DNA of 64,000 bases from Granulicella arctica. GTDB taxonomy: Bacteria > Acidobacteriota > Terriglobia > Terriglobales > Acidobacteriaceae. Made by a program: the position numbers and the translations under genes. The DNA is taken from NCBI RefSeq assembly GCF_013410065.1, contig NZ_JACCCW010000002.1, positions 186,001 to 250,000 on the forward strand, read 5' to 3'. The notes beneath the pieces are model-generated. The model worked only from the letters and a program-made list of their open reading frames with translations, was not told the DNA's origin and ran no database searches. Of the stretch, positions 24,951-35,000 are shown piece by piece. How positions within the stretch are numbered: the stretch's first letter is position 1; every line of letters begins with the position of its first letter.

Positions 24951-26099
24951 ATGGCGACGGCAAACGTGACGAAGATTGATTACTACGAGGTGTTATCGGT
25001 ATCGCGGGACGCATCCGATCAGGAGCTGAAGACCGCGTACCGTAAGCTGGCGATGCAGTATCACCCGGATCGCAACCCGGATAATCCGGCGGCTGAGGAT
25101 AAGTTCAAGGAGTGCAGCGAGGCGTACCAGGTGCTGAGCGATGCGGAGAAGCGCGCCGCATACGACCGGTATGGCCATGCGGCGTTCCAGGGTGGCGGAC
25201 CGGCTGCGGGTGGGAATCCGTTTGCGGGCGGCGGCTTTGGCGGCGCGCAGGACCTGGGGGACATCTTCGGCGATTTGTTCGGCGAGATGTTCAACATGGG
25301 CGGCCAGAAGAAGGCGTCGCGGGTGCAGCGCGGGCGCGATCTGCGGTACGACATGACGCTGGGGTTCGAGGAGGCGGTCTTCGGCAAGGAGCAGGAGATC
25401 ACTATTCGCCGGATGGAGACGTGCGACGACTGCAAGGGAACGGGCGCGCCAAGCGGCAAGGCTCCGATCACGTGTACGCAGTGCGGTGGGCGTGGGCAGG
25501 TCCGGTTCCAGCAGGGATTCTTCTCGGTGGCTCGGACGTGTTCGGTGTGCAACGGGACGGGGACGCTGGTGGTCGATCCGTGCAAGACGTGCCGGGGCGA
25601 GACGCGGGTGCAGAAGGAGCATACGATCCTGGTCAAGGTGCCTGCGGGCGTCGAGCAGGATACGCGTATCCGGTACTCGGGTGAAGGTGAGACGGGCAAG
25701 TTCGGTGGACCGGCGGGCGATCTGTATGTCGTGCTGAACGTGAAGGCGCACAAGTTCTTCGAGCGCGATGGCGACGACCTGCACTGTGTGCTGCCGATCT
25801 CGTTTCCGCAGGCGGCACTGGGGACGGAGCTGGAGATCGAGACGCTGGAAGGAGCGGCGACGATCAAGATTCCCGAGGGCACGCAGAACGGCAAGGAGTT
25901 CAAGCTGAGGGGTAAGGGTGTTCCGCACCTGAACTCGCATGGCAAGGGCGATTTGATTGTGGAGATTCGGGTTTCGACTCCGGGCAAGCTGACGAAGGTG
26001 CAGAGGGAGTTGCTGAAGCAGCTTGGAGAGACGATGACGGTGGAGAATACCCCGACTTCGCGTGGGCTGTTTGAGAAGGTGAAGGATATTTTCAGCTAA
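24951..26099 (+). CDS. dnaJ: Chaperone protein DnaJ
   Basis: A 382-residue full-length type I DnaJ. J domain (about 5-75) with the HPD motif in [20 protein letters not shown]; Gly-rich linker (about 77-115); cysteine-rich zinc region with [24 protein letters not shown] and CKTCRGET, the last with Thr in place of the final Gly; C-terminal substrate-binding domains. Known role: delivers unfolded clients to DnaK and stimulates its ATPase. It starts 35 bases after grpE, in one operon with it. Confidence 0.96.
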   Translation: MATANVTKIDYYEVLSVSRDASDQELKTAYRKLAMQYHPDRNPDNPAAEDKFKECSEAYQVLSDAEKRAAYDRYGHAAFQGGGPAAGGNPFAGGGFGGAQDLGDIFGDLFGEMFNMGGQKKASRVQRGRDLRYDMTLGFEEAVFGKEQEITIRRMETCDDCKGTGAPSGKAPITCTQCGGRGQVRFQQGFFSVARTCSVCNGTGTLVVDPCKTCRGETRVQKEHTILVKVPAGVEQDTRIRYSGEGETGKFGGPAGDLYVVLNVKAHKFFERDGDDLHCVLPISFPQAALGTELEIETLEGAATIKIPEGTQNGKEFKLRGKGVPHLNSHGKGDLIVEIRVSTPGKLTKVQRELLKQLGETMTVENTPTSRGLFEKVKDIFS

Positions 26100-26115
26100 A
26101 GGCTGGAAGCAGGGG

Positions 26116-26158
26116 ACAGGGCGGTGGGGGTGCGGTTGGCCCTTGCTGCCCTGTTTTG
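26116..26158 (+). terminator. Possible terminator after dnaJ
   Basis: ACAGGGC (26116-26122) pairs with GCCCTGT (26148-26154), followed by TTTGCG. The loop is long (25 bases) and may fold further. It lies 17 bases after the dnaJ stop. Confidence 0.5.
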
Positions 26159-26171
26159 CGTTTGGGGGGAG

Positions 26172-26335
26172 ATGCAGGTTCTTCGGCTGCGCTGACCTCC
26201 GCTATCGATGACAGTTTTGTGGTGGGATGGAGGAAGGCGGTCGTGCTTTGCATGATGCCCACCTTAGCGACGATAGAGCTGTCGCGGAGATGGGGCGCCC
26301 GGCAATCACAGGGGGACTTCGCTCAGGATGACAGG
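26172..26335. repeat. Two partial dispersed repeats around a second repeat-like sequence
   Basis: TGCAGGTTCTTCGGCTGCGC starts a diverged copy ending in TCGATGACAGTTTTG at 26219. A tail copy, ACTTCGCTCAGGATGACAGG, lies at 26316-26335. The part in between (GATGCCCACCTTAGCGACGA ... GATGGGGCGCCCGGC) looks like another acidobacterial dispersed sequence. The tail copy supplies the last codons and stop of rsmE. Confidence 0.65.
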
Positions 26336-27045
26336 TGGGAGCTGGCTATGGCGATGGCTGCGATGGCTGCGGTTTCGGCGCGGAGGATGCGGGGACCGAG
26401 GGTTACCGGGTGCCATTGGTGGGTGACGAAGAGGGCTATTTCTTCGGGGGTCCAGCCGCCTTCGGGACCGATGGCGAGGCTTAGAGCGGTGGACTCATAG
26501 CCCGTAGACGTAAGGGCGGCGGTGAGGGTGTTGGTTTGCTCGGTTTCGGCGAGGAGGAGGCGGATGGGGCTGGTCTCCTGGTTGAGTGCGGCTTTGAGGA
26601 CGATGGGGTCGGAGACCTCGGGGATGTCGGTGCGGCGGGATTGTTTGGAGGCTTCAAGGGCGATGCGGCGCCAGCGTTCGACGCGCTTGGCGGAGGATTG
26701 GGCGAGGTGTTTCTCGGTGCGGCGGGCGAGGATGGGAGTGATGCGGTCGACCCCGAGCTCGGTGGCCTTTTCGATGGCCCATTCCATGTGGTCGAACTTG
26801 AAGACGGCGAGAAGGAGGTGGATGGGAAGCGCGGCGGCGGCTTCGAGTTGCTCGTGGAGGGTGAAGAGGACCTCTTTGTCGGTCACGGAGGTGATCTCTG
26901 CGCGGTGGAGGTGGCCGTTGGCGACGATGTCGTAGACCTGACCGGGCTCGGCGCGGAGGACGTGGGCGAGATGGTGAGCTTGATCGCCGGTGAGGGAGGC
27001 GGTGGTGTCGGTCCAGGTGTTGGCGATGAAGCGGCGACGGGTCAT
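26323..27045 (-). CDS. rsmE: 16S rRNA (uracil-1498-N3)-methyltransferase RsmE
   Basis: A 240-residue SPOUT methyltransferase. N-terminal PUA-like domain with DQAHHLAHVLRAEPGQVYDI; the C-terminal knot contains LSLAIGPEGGWTPEEIALF and VTLGPRILRAETAAIAAIA, the SAM-binding signature of RsmE. Known reaction: methylates N3 of U1498 in 16S rRNA. The last residues (HLSS) and the stop lie inside a dispersed repeat tail, so the C terminus was probably reshaped by a repeat insertion. The ATG overlaps the stop of the gene before it (ATGA). Confidence 0.93.
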   Translation of the reverse strand: MTRRRFIANTWTDTTASLTGDQAHHLAHVLRAEPGQVYDIVANGHLHRAEITSVTDKEVLFTLHEQLEAAAALPIHLLLAVFKFDHMEWAIEKATELGVDRITPILARRTEKHLAQSSAKRVERWRRIALEASKQSRRTDIPEVSDPIVLKAALNQETSPIRLLLAETEQTNTLTAALTSTGYESTALSLAIGPEGGWTPEEIALFVTHQWHPVTLGPRILRAETAAIAAIAIASSHLSS

Positions 27046-27617
27046 TTTGCAGAGGGCTTGTCGGCTGGGATGGAGATGGTCTGCGAGGACTGGTGGTAGA
27101 GGTCAACGGTGAGGGATGCGGCTTTGCGGTTGCTCCAGTCGGCCTGGGTAATGGGGAACTGGAGGAGGATCATGCCCTCGGCGGATTGGCCGGGATCGAT
27201 TTGTGTCTCGCGGAAGAGCGGTGGTGTGGCTAGGGCTTTGAGGCCGGGGAAGGTAATGAAGAGGGGCTGGAAGTCCGATTTCTCGGCGGCGCTGGTGGCG
27301 AGAGTCCGACCGTCATCGGTGGTGAGGGTGGCCGTGAAGTCTTTGAGGAAGAGCGGGAGTTTGAGATGGTCTTCGATGCGGAGGGTGACGAGGACGTAGA
27401 GGTCGTCTTCGGCTTTGTCCTTCCCAACCTCGATGGACTCGGACTTGTAGACGGTGTGAGCCTGCCAGGTGGCGAGGTGGGTGATGCTGAGGTTGGCGGT
27501 CGTATGCGGTGTGAAGCACAGGACGAGGGCGAGGGCAGCCGCGAGTACAACCACGGCGAGCGCAATGGGGAGGAAGAAGTTGCGGCGCTCGGATTGGGTG
27601 AAGTTCAGATCGGCCAC
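27042..27617 (-). CDS. Hypothetical membrane-anchored protein
   Basis: A 191-residue protein. A single N-terminal membrane segment (about 15-35, FFLPIALAVVVLAAALALVL) is followed by an extracytoplasmic beta-rich domain (ATLTTDDGRTLATSAAEK, then EGMILLQFPITQADWSNRKA). The pattern resembles DUF4352-type immunoglobulin-like domains, though not certainly. It is coupled with rsmE by a 4-base overlap. Function unknown. Confidence 0.65.
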   Translation of the reverse strand: MADLNFTQSERRNFFLPIALAVVVLAAALALVLCFTPHTTANLSITHLATWQAHTVYKSESIEVGKDKAEDDLYVLVTLRIEDHLKLPLFLKDFTATLTTDDGRTLATSAAEKSDFQPLFITFPGLKALATPPLFRETQIDPGQSAEGMILLQFPITQADWSNRKAASLTVDLYHQSSQTISIPADKPSAK

Positions 27618-27654
27618 GGTCTTTAGGATAGCAGCGGTGGTGGAAAGAGGAGTG

Positions 27655-28707
27655 CTAGTAGTCGCGCTGGATGGCGTACTCGGAGACGATGACGGTGATG
27701 AGTGCGGCGGTGGGGACGGCGACGAGGGCGCCGACGATTCCGGCGAGCGCGGTGCCGATGAGCAGGGCGATGAGGACGGTGAGGCCCATCAGGTCGACGC
27801 TCGACTTCATGATGCGTGGGGTGAGGAAGGCGTTTTCGACGTTGACGTAGATGGCGTAGAAGATGAGGACGCCGAACATCTTGGGCCATGAATCGAGCGC
27901 GGCGACTCCGGCGGCGAGGACGATGGTGATGACGCCGCCGGCGATGGGGATGATGTTGAACAGGCCCATCAGCACGCCCAGCAGGAAGAAGTAACGGACG
28001 TGCAGGATGCCGAAGACGGTGGTGCTACAGATGCCCAGGATGAGCATGAGCAGTCCCTGGCCGAGCAGCCATTTGCTCATCTTGACCTCGGCCTTTTGCA
28101 GGGTGGCGTCGAGGCGGCGGCGCTGATCGGGCCGGAAGAGGGAGAGGAAGAACTTGTAGGCGTACTCCCCCTCGAGCATGAAGTAGATGCAGAGGAAGGC
28201 GGCGGTGAGGATGTCGAAGACGTGTGAGAGCCAGAGGGGAAGGGAGGTGAAGAGGTAGCCGGCGGTCGCGGAGACGGCACCTTCGGCGCGCGCGGCGAGG
28301 GAGTCGATGCCGATTTTGTCGGCCAGAGGAAGTTTTTTGAGCTTTGCGACGACCTCGGGGATGCGATGGGGCAGGTCTTCGGAGAACTGGCGCAGATCGT
28401 GCAGCACGGGAGGAAGGCCGACGGTGAAGAAGATGGTGAGGGCGAGCACAACTCCGGCGATAAGCAGGATGATGGCGATGGGGCGGGAGGGATGCCAGCC
28501 GCGGATGTTGAGGTTCATGATGCTGAAGACGATGGGCATCAGAACGACGGCGAAGAGGGCGCTGACGTAGATGATCTCGATCTCTTTGCTGAGCTTCCAG
28601 GCGAGGGCGAGAGAGAGGAAGACACAGGCGGCAAAGAGGATGTGGCCGCGGACAGAGGAGCGGGCCTGCTCCTGGGACGGGCTCGGGTGAGAGGGTAGGG
28701 TGGCCAG
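27655..28707 (-). CDS. AI-2E family transporter, probable CTG start
   Basis: A 350-residue membrane protein when begun at CTG 28707. An ATG exists only at 28539 and would delete the first two membrane segments that the family has (HILFAACVFLSLALAW and EIIYVSALFAVVLMPIVF). The frame is closed by a TGA only four codons before that CTG, and AGGAG lies 6 bases before it, so CTG is the best start available. About 8 membrane segments; the C-terminal part LLGVLMGLFNIIPIAGGVIT carries the family signature. Known of the family: TqsA/YdiK-like exporters, substrates varied and mostly unproven. Confidence 0.85.
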   Translation of the reverse strand: MATLPSHPSPSQEQARSSVRGHILFAACVFLSLALAWKLSKEIEIIYVSALFAVVLMPIVFSIMNLNIRGWHPSRPIAIILLIAGVVLALTIFFTVGLPPVLHDLRQFSEDLPHRIPEVVAKLKKLPLADKIGIDSLAARAEGAVSATAGYLFTSLPLWLSHVFDILTAAFLCIYFMLEGEYAYKFFLSLFRPDQRRRLDATLQKAEVKMSKWLLGQGLLMLILGICSTTVFGILHVRYFFLLGVLMGLFNIIPIAGGVITIVLAAGVAALDSWPKMFGVLIFYAIYVNVENAFLTPRIMKSSVDLMGLTVLIALLIGTALAGIVGALVAVPTAALITVIVSEYAIQRDY

Positions 28708-28755
28708 CGCGATCTCCTGTCAGGTACAGAGGGTGAGATGCCGAGAATGCCGGAT

Positions 28756-29367
28756 TCAGCGGCTGGGCAGGGTGACTTTTTCGAGCGAGAGGAGAAGCAT
28801 CGCGGTGGTCTCGTCGGGGGAGAGTGTTTCGGTGTCGAGGGTGAGGCGCGCGAGACGGCGGTAGCTGGGCTGGCGGCTGATGAAGCGGGCTCGGGCCTGG
28901 TCGGGGTCGGCAAGGACGGGACGGGCGATCACGGGATCTCCGGGGCCCTGGAGGACGCAGCGGTCGAAGAGGGTCTCGAAGGTGGCATCGAGGAAGATGG
29001 TGAGGGTGCCGGGGGTCTGCTCGAGCAGGAGCCGGTTGGTGAGGGATTCGGGGGTTCCGCCGCCGAGGGCGAGGACGGTGGACGAGCGTCCGAGGGCCGA
29101 GGCGAGGGCGGAGGACTCTAGCTGACGGAAGTGGGCTTCGCCGTGCTGCGCGAAGAGCTCGGGGACGGTGGAGCCGGTGCGGGACTCGATGTGGGCGTCG
29201 AGATCGAGGAACTCCCAGCCGAGCTGCTGGGCGAGAAGTCGCCCGATGGTGGACTTACCCGATCCCATGAAGCCGGTGAGGACGATGCGTCGAAGATGAA
29301 CGGGCAGGGTAATGGAAGGTGGTTCAGGTTGGTCGGATGTTTGGGTCGATATTTGGGCGGATGTCAT
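28756..29367 (-). CDS. aroK: Shikimate kinase
   Basis: A 203-residue protein with about 25 extra residues at the N terminus. P-loop GFMGSGKSTIGR (about 32-43), substrate-binding DLDAHIESRTGSTVPELFAQ (DxD and Arg), LALGGGTPES and the C-terminal region ARARFISRQPSYRRLA with adenine- and lid-contacting Arg. Known reaction: ATP-dependent 3-phosphorylation of shikimate in aromatic amino acid synthesis. GGAGAGG lies just before the ATG. It precedes the AI-2E gene with a 48-base gap. Confidence 0.93.
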   Translation of the reverse strand: MTSAQISTQTSDQPEPPSITLPVHLRRIVLTGFMGSGKSTIGRLLAQQLGWEFLDLDAHIESRTGSTVPELFAQHGEAHFRQLESSALASALGRSSTVLALGGGTPESLTNRLLLEQTPGTLTIFLDATFETLFDRCVLQGPGDPVIARPVLADPDQARARFISRQPSYRRLARLTLDTETLSPDETTAMLLLSLEKVTLPSR

Positions 29368-29429
29368 GGCCTCTCCTTAGTTTAGTGCCGGGATGTGCGC
29401 TTCCGTTGAATTTCTGTTGGTGGACATGC

Positions 29430-29458
29430 AAAAGCCGCGACCTTTGGAGGTCGCGGCT
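29430..29458 (-). terminator. Intrinsic terminator, reads on minus strand
   Basis: Perfect 10-base stem AGCCGCGACC-tttgga-GGTCGCGGCT (29433-29458). On the minus strand the stem is followed by TTTT. It would end the sigma factor operon before aroK. Confidence 0.8.
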
Positions 29459-29628
29459 CGGGAAGTTCGAAGTTCTCTGAAGGCTTGTTTGTTCTCAGAG
29501 ATGCATGCGATTACTCCGCTTGGCCGCGCAATGGCGCCAGTAGCGGTAGGTAAACGAAGCGGTCTGGAACTGAGTCCTCATACTGGTAAGAAAATACACC
29601 TGTCTGGAACGATTGGCAAGGAAATGAT

Positions 29629-29934
29629 TCAGTTTTTGTGGTCCGGCTTCATCGCGACGGCTTCGGCCTGGAGCTTCTTCTGCAAGTTGTCCCAGATAAG
29701 ATCGCTGGGCTCTTCGACCGGCTCCAGGATGGCGCGAGCGGCTTCGGCGATGGCTTCGAGGTCACGAACCAGTGCGGCGCAGTCGGGATTATCGGCCAGA
29801 AATTGCTGGAGCTTTGGATCGCTGCTGACGCGTCCGTTGGATGAGGCGGCGAAGAAATCGGGGAGATAGCGTTCGAAGTCTGCGGGAGTCATGGTGTCGA
29901 AGTCCGGGAACTCCGAATCGTTGGTGTCCGTCAT
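29629..29934 (-). CDS. Small acidic protein after the sigma factor, possible anti-sigma or regulator
   Basis: A 101-residue protein without membrane segment and without the zinc HxxxCxxC motif of ZAS anti-sigma factors. It is acidic (pattern [20 protein letters not shown], then [20 protein letters not shown]) with helices in the C-terminal half. The start overlaps the stop of the sigma factor gene (ATGA), the usual position for an anti-sigma factor. Family not recognised; the regulator role is inferred from position only. Confidence 0.6.
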   Translation of the reverse strand: MTDTNDSEFPDFDTMTPADFERYLPDFFAASSNGRVSSDPKLQQFLADNPDCAALVRDLEAIAEAARAILEPVEEPSDLIWDNLQKKLQAEAVAMKPDHKN

Positions 29935-30596
29935 TGTGCAACCTCCTTAAGGAGCCCGGCCTGCTTAGGAGTCTGTCCAGTTTGACGGAGCAGTTCGCGC
30001 AGCTTGAGTCGTGCCTTGTGCAGTTGAGATTTGCTGTTGCCGGTGGAGCATTCGAGCATGGTTGCGATCTCGTTATGTTCAAAACCTTCCACATCGTGAA
30101 GGACGAAGACCATGCGATAGCCAGGGGGGAGGGATGCTACGGCGCGCTCGAGGGCGACGCGGTCGACGGAGCCGGAGAGAATCGGATCGCGGCTGCCGAA
30201 GTCGCGTTTTGGCGCGTCTTCTTCCGACGGATTGATGGTCTCTTCGAGTGAGACGAGATTGAGACCCTTCTTGCGCAGATGCATGAGTACAAGGTTCACG
30301 GTGAGGCGATGCAGCCAGGTGGAGAAGGCTGACTCGCCGCGGAAGCTGCCCAGCTTGCGGAAGAGGTGTAGGAATGCCTCCTGGGTCATGTCTTCGGCTT
30401 CCGATACGTTGCCGAGCATGCGGAGACAGAGCGTGTAGACGCGGCGTTTATGCAGCGAATACAGCTTCGAGAAGGCTTCTGGATCGCCGTTCTTTGCGGC
30501 TTCGATCGCTTCGGCTTCGCCGGCGATCGGTGGGTTCCGCTTGAACAAGCCGGAATTAGGTTTTGCTTCGGTCATCTGAATGCCTTGAGTGCTCAT
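29931..30596 (-). CDS. ECF-type RNA polymerase sigma factor (RpoE-like)
   Basis: A 221-residue protein from the ATG at 30596; the frame is open to 30734 but the extra part has no family sequence. Region 2 contains [20 protein letters not shown] and [20 protein letters not shown]; region 4 has [20 protein letters not shown] and [20 protein letters not shown]. Known role: directs RNA polymerase to stress-response promoters and is usually held by a coupled anti-sigma. Here the small acidic gene follows with a 4-base overlap. Sequence about 80 bases upstream (GGGAAACACTTACC) could be part of an autoregulated ECF promoter, low confidence. Confidence 0.88.
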   Translation of the reverse strand: MSTQGIQMTEAKPNSGLFKRNPPIAGEAEAIEAAKNGDPEAFSKLYSLHKRRVYTLCLRMLGNVSEAEDMTQEAFLHLFRKLGSFRGESAFSTWLHRLTVNLVLMHLRKKGLNLVSLEETINPSEEDAPKRDFGSRDPILSGSVDRVALERAVASLPPGYRMVFVLHDVEGFEHNEIATMLECSTGNSKSQLHKARLKLRELLRQTGQTPKQAGLLKEVAQ

Positions 30597-30794
30597 GGGG
30601 TCGACTCTGGTTTGTATGTTCCTGTTTCGCCGCGCTCTCGCCTTTAAATAGCGTACCGCAACCGTGATCGACGGTAAGTGTTTCCCGACCTTTCCATGAG
30701 AGTCGGTAATGCTGGAAAAGGTTGGTTTGTGCACCGGGAACTGTGCACTGGAGATTGTGCAGGTTGACGTCTACGAAACGCAGGGTTGCATGGA

Positions 30795-31883
30795 TCAGGA
30801 GCCGATGAACCGTGCGTAGAGCGAACGGGCGAGGGTGATGTCGGTGGTGCCCTGGACGATGGCTCGACCGTCGGCAAAGAGGGTGAGGGTGTGGGGGCCG
30901 CGTCGGAAGCGGAGGAGCAGATCGTTGAAGCGAAGGTCTTCGATCTCGGAGTGGCTGGCGAGACGGGAGCGCATCGTGGCGAAGTCGACCGGGCGGTGGT
31001 GCTCGTGGATCTGGACGGAGTTTCGACCGCAGAGGGTGATGTGGGGCCGTCCTTCACCGCTGAGATGGGTGAAGATGCGCTGGCCGCAGACGGTACAACC
31101 GGGATTGGGACGGGAGGTGTTGATATCGCTGCGCTCGCTGCTCCAGAGATCGAAGGAGAGCAGGGTGCGGCGCATGGCCTTGGACTGGCCGGTGAGGAAC
31201 TTCAGGGTCTCGGTGACCTGGAGCGAGGCGGCGAGGTTGACTGCGGTGGAGAGGATGCCGGAGGTATCGCAGGTCTCGACTGGGCCGCTGGGAGGCTTGG
31301 GGAAGATACAGGCGAGGCAGGCGGTGCGGCTGGAGTCGAGCGCGGGCAGGATGTTCATGGTGGCGGCGTAGGCACCGATAGCCGCGGCGTAGATCCAGGG
31401 TTTGCCCTGCTGGACAGCGAAGTCGTTGATGAGGTAACGGGTCTCGAAGTTGTCTGTTGCGTCGAGGACGATGTGGGCCGGACTAAGGAGCGATGCGATA
31501 TTGGCCGGGACGAGGTCGGCGATGTGGGGGTGAACGACGATGTCGGAGTTGAAGAGGGCGATCTTGCGGCGTGCGGCTTCGGCCTTGGGGAGCGCGTCGA
31601 GCGCGTCGCTCTCGTCGAAGAGGACCTGGCGCTGGAGGTTGGAGGGTTCGACGAAGTCGCGATCGATGAGGGTAAGGGTGCCGACGCCGGCGCGGGCGAG
31701 CAGCGATGCGGCGGCTGCACCGGTGGCTCCGCAGCCGACGACAGCGACGTGGGCAGAGGCCAGACGCTGCTGCCCCTCGGACCCGATGCCGGGGAAGAGA
31801 ATCTGCCGGGAGTAGCGGTCCTCCGCAGCGATGCGTGGCCGGGGGGGTGCTTCGAGGTCGGGGGTGGTTGTCGGCAGGGGCAT
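30795..31883 (-). CDS. ThiF/MoeB-family sulfur-carrier adenylyltransferase
   Basis: A 362-residue E1-like enzyme. Rossmann motif VAVVGCGATGAAAASLLARA (about 46-65), RDFVEPSNLQRQVLFDE with the Arg finger, DATDNFETRYLIND with the metal Asp, and the zinc cysteine pairs CLACIF and CTVCGQ. Known reaction: adenylates the C-terminal Gly of MoaD or ThiS. In place of a rhodanese domain the C-terminal about 85 residues read HITLCGRNSVQIHEHHRPVD and end HTLTLFADGRAIVQGTTDI. moaD and moaE lie 16 kb away in this window, so the partner could be that MoaD. The symbol is left open because MoeB and ThiF cannot be told apart. Confidence 0.87.
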   Translation of the reverse strand: MPLPTTTPDLEAPPRPRIAAEDRYSRQILFPGIGSEGQQRLASAHVAVVGCGATGAAAASLLARAGVGTLTLIDRDFVEPSNLQRQVLFDESDALDALPKAEAARRKIALFNSDIVVHPHIADLVPANIASLLSPAHIVLDATDNFETRYLINDFAVQQGKPWIYAAAIGAYAATMNILPALDSSRTACLACIFPKPPSGPVETCDTSGILSTAVNLAASLQVTETLKFLTGQSKAMRRTLLSFDLWSSERSDINTSRPNPGCTVCGQRIFTHLSGEGRPHITLCGRNSVQIHEHHRPVDFATMRSRLASHSEIEDLRFNDLLLRFRRGPHTLTLFADGRAIVQGTTDITLARSLYARFIGS

Positions 31884-32097
31884 GGGCGGTCGTTCTACAA
31901 AAGAGGGCTAACAGTCATAGTATAGAGAGAGGGGACGGGGTGTGATCTGGCGCTTCGGACACCCGAACAATTTTTAGCATCCTAAGGCTTGAATGAGCAT
32001 TTTGCCGTGTCCTGAGTGGCCGATGAACGCTCCAGGCGAGCGATGAATTTTGGCCGGAGATCGTGTGGTGGTCGTCTGGGGAGAGGGAGTAGCGGTG

Positions 32098-35000
32098 GTG
32101 TTGCGACGGCCAGCAGAGAAGGGGCGGCGATCGTTTCGGAGTGAAATCCGAAGATGGTCTGCGCTGGCGGGATGGATGTTGCTGCTTGCCGGGGTGACGG
32201 CGGGCGCGCAAAGCATATCTACGCCTTCGACATCTGCGTTGGATGGGCCTGTTGGTGGCAGCGTGCTGGCCCCGGATGCTTCAAGCCAGGTGTCGCAGAA
32301 GGTAGAGGCCGCCACGGAAGGCCAACTGGGATCGAAGGTGCAGGATGTGCCTGCGGTTGCGCCGCTCACGGCGACGGTGTGGCAGTTCCAGGGGCTGCAC
32401 GTCGACAAGATCGAGTTTCAGGGGGTGACCTTCGACGCGGGTGATACGCTGCCCGGCGAGATCGCGCAAAAGGCCGGGGACCCTCTGGACCCACAGAAGG
32501 TGCGGCAGAGTTTGCGGCGGCTCTTCGCGAGCGGACGCTATCGCGACATTGACGTTCGCGGTATCCGGCAGGGCGATGCGGTGACGCTGATCTTTGCGGG
32601 ATCGCCCCGATACTACATTGGCCGGGTCGAGATCACGGGTGTGAAGAGCGAGCGATTGACCTCGCTGCTGGAGTTCGGGACGAAGCTGGACCCGGGGACG
32701 TCCTATACCAAGGGAGCGCTTGAGGCTGGAGTCGAAGGCATCAAGCAGGTACTCGCGCAGAATGGCTACTATCAGCCGACGGTCACGGTGGTATCGACGA
32801 TGGATGCGGCGGACCAGCAGGTGAATGCGACGTATACCGTCAATATCGGTCCACAGGCGCGGATCGGTCTGGTCACCCTGGAGGGGAGCGATGCGGGATT
32901 CACTCTCGAGGAGTTTCGCAAAAAAGGGAAGCTGAAGAATCGCAGTAAAGTGAACCGCGAGACGACCAGCAACGCCTTGACGCGGCTGCGAGCGCAGTAT
33001 CAGAAGCGGGATAGGTTGGAAGCGACCGCGGCTCTTCAGAAGTCGACGTATGATCCTGCTCGCAAAGAGCTGGACTATCAGTTCACGGCGAACCAGGGAC
33101 CTCTGGTGAAGGTGTTGACGGAGGGTGCCAAGTTTTCGAAGAGCAGGCTGCATCTGTTGGTCCCAGTGTTCGAAGAAGGGACGGTCGATAACGATCTGTT
33201 GAACGAGGGGACGTTCAACATCAAGGATTATCTCCAACAGCAGGGCTACTTCGATGCGACGGTTCAGGTGAAGGTGATTGGCGCGGATACACCGTCCGAG
33301 CAGATCATCTATTCCGTCGATAAAGGGAAGAAACACAGGGTCGTCGCGGTGACGTTGAAGGGAAACAAGTACTTCGACGACGACACGCTGCGGGAACGGA
33401 TGCGTGTGCAGAAGGCGGATGCCTATCTGCGCAGTGGACGCTTCAGTCCGTCACTGTTGAGCGCGGATGAGAGCTCGATTAAGTCGTTGTATCGCGCCAA
33501 TGGTTTCAGCGATGTTACGGTATCGTCGAGTGTGCAGGACTCCAACAATGCGGCGAACGGCAAGGAGCTGAAGTCGGCGCAGATTCGGGTCACCATCACG
33601 ATCAACGAGGGACTACAGCAGAAGTTTGGGACGGTTAATCTTGCGGGCGTCGATCCGAGGCGTATCAACGATCTGAAGCCGCTGCTGAATGCGCAGGAAG
33701 GCCAGCCATTCTCGCTGATTACACTGTCCGGCGACCGCGATGCGCTGTTGAGCTACTACGTCAGCAATGGGTTCGACCAGGCCAGGATCGAGATCAAGCA
33801 GGTTAAAGAGACCGCTGACCCTGCGCGGACCGATGTCACGCTGGAGGTGGTAGAGGGGCAGCAGGTCTTCATCAACAAGGTGCTTCTCTCGGGCGTCGTG
33901 CGGACGAGGCCGAAGATCGTCCAGGACCAGCTGAAGGTTCACGCGGGCGATCCTCTGGACCAGAGTGCATTGCTGGATACGCAGCGCAAGTTGTACAACC
34001 TTGCGCTGTTCAACGAGGTTGTCGCGGCGGTGCAGAATCCCGCTGGAGATGCTCCTCGCAAGAATGTGCTGGTGCAGGTTACAGAAGCAAAGCGATGGGA
34101 TGTGACGTATGGCTTCGGCTTCGAGGCGCAGACTGGAACGCCGAACCAGGGAACGATCTCTGAGGCTTCGGCTGTACTACTCGGCCTTAAGCCAGGCGTT
34201 CAGTATGAGCAGAATGGAAGCGCGAGCGTGAGTCCCCGAGTTTCGCTGGATGTGACGCGCATCAATCTGCGTGGAACGGATGAGTCTCTGACACTCCATA
34301 CGACGTATGGCTTGCTTGAAAAGATTGCGACACTCAGTTTTCAGAACCCGCATGTCCTTGGCCGCCCTCTCCTGGCTTTCTCGGTGTCTGGCGGCTACTC
34401 CAATGTGCAGAATATTACGACCTTCCAGGCTTCGACGTTACAGGGTGATACTCGACTGACGCAGAAGTTTCGCAAGACGGATACGTTCATCTACGACTTC
34501 CAATATCGTCGCGTGTCAGTGAACCCGGCGAGCCTGCGGGTTTCGGCGAATTTGATCCCTCAGTTGTCGCAGCCGGTGCGTGTGGGTGGACCGGGGTTGA
34601 CGTGGTTCCACGACACGAGGCAGCCGAGCCCGCTCGATGCGTCGAAGGGATCGTACACGTCGGTGCAGGAGTTTCTGGCGTCTTCGAAGTTTGGGTCGCA
34701 GACGAGCTTCAACCGGGTGGATCTTACGAACTCGACGTACTATGTCTTTGGCAAGAAAAAGTATGTGTTGGCGCGGAACACGCGTCTCGGGTTCGAGAAC
34801 TCGTTCGGTGCGAATCCGAATATTACAACGGACTCTACCTCGGCTTGCTATGGCGCATTGCTCGATACCAATGCGAGCTGCAATGCGGTGCCTCTGCCGG
34901 AACGTTTATATGCGGGCGGCGCGACATCGCATCGTGGCTTCGGTATCAACTCTGCCGGGCCGCGCGATTTACAGACGGGCTATCCTGTGGGCGGCTCCGC

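Noticed and set aside
29461..29628. Possible small RNA between the sigma operon and its terminator
   Set aside because: The only clear structure is the terminator at 29430-29458; the remaining bases are probably the 3' untranslated part of the sigma operon.
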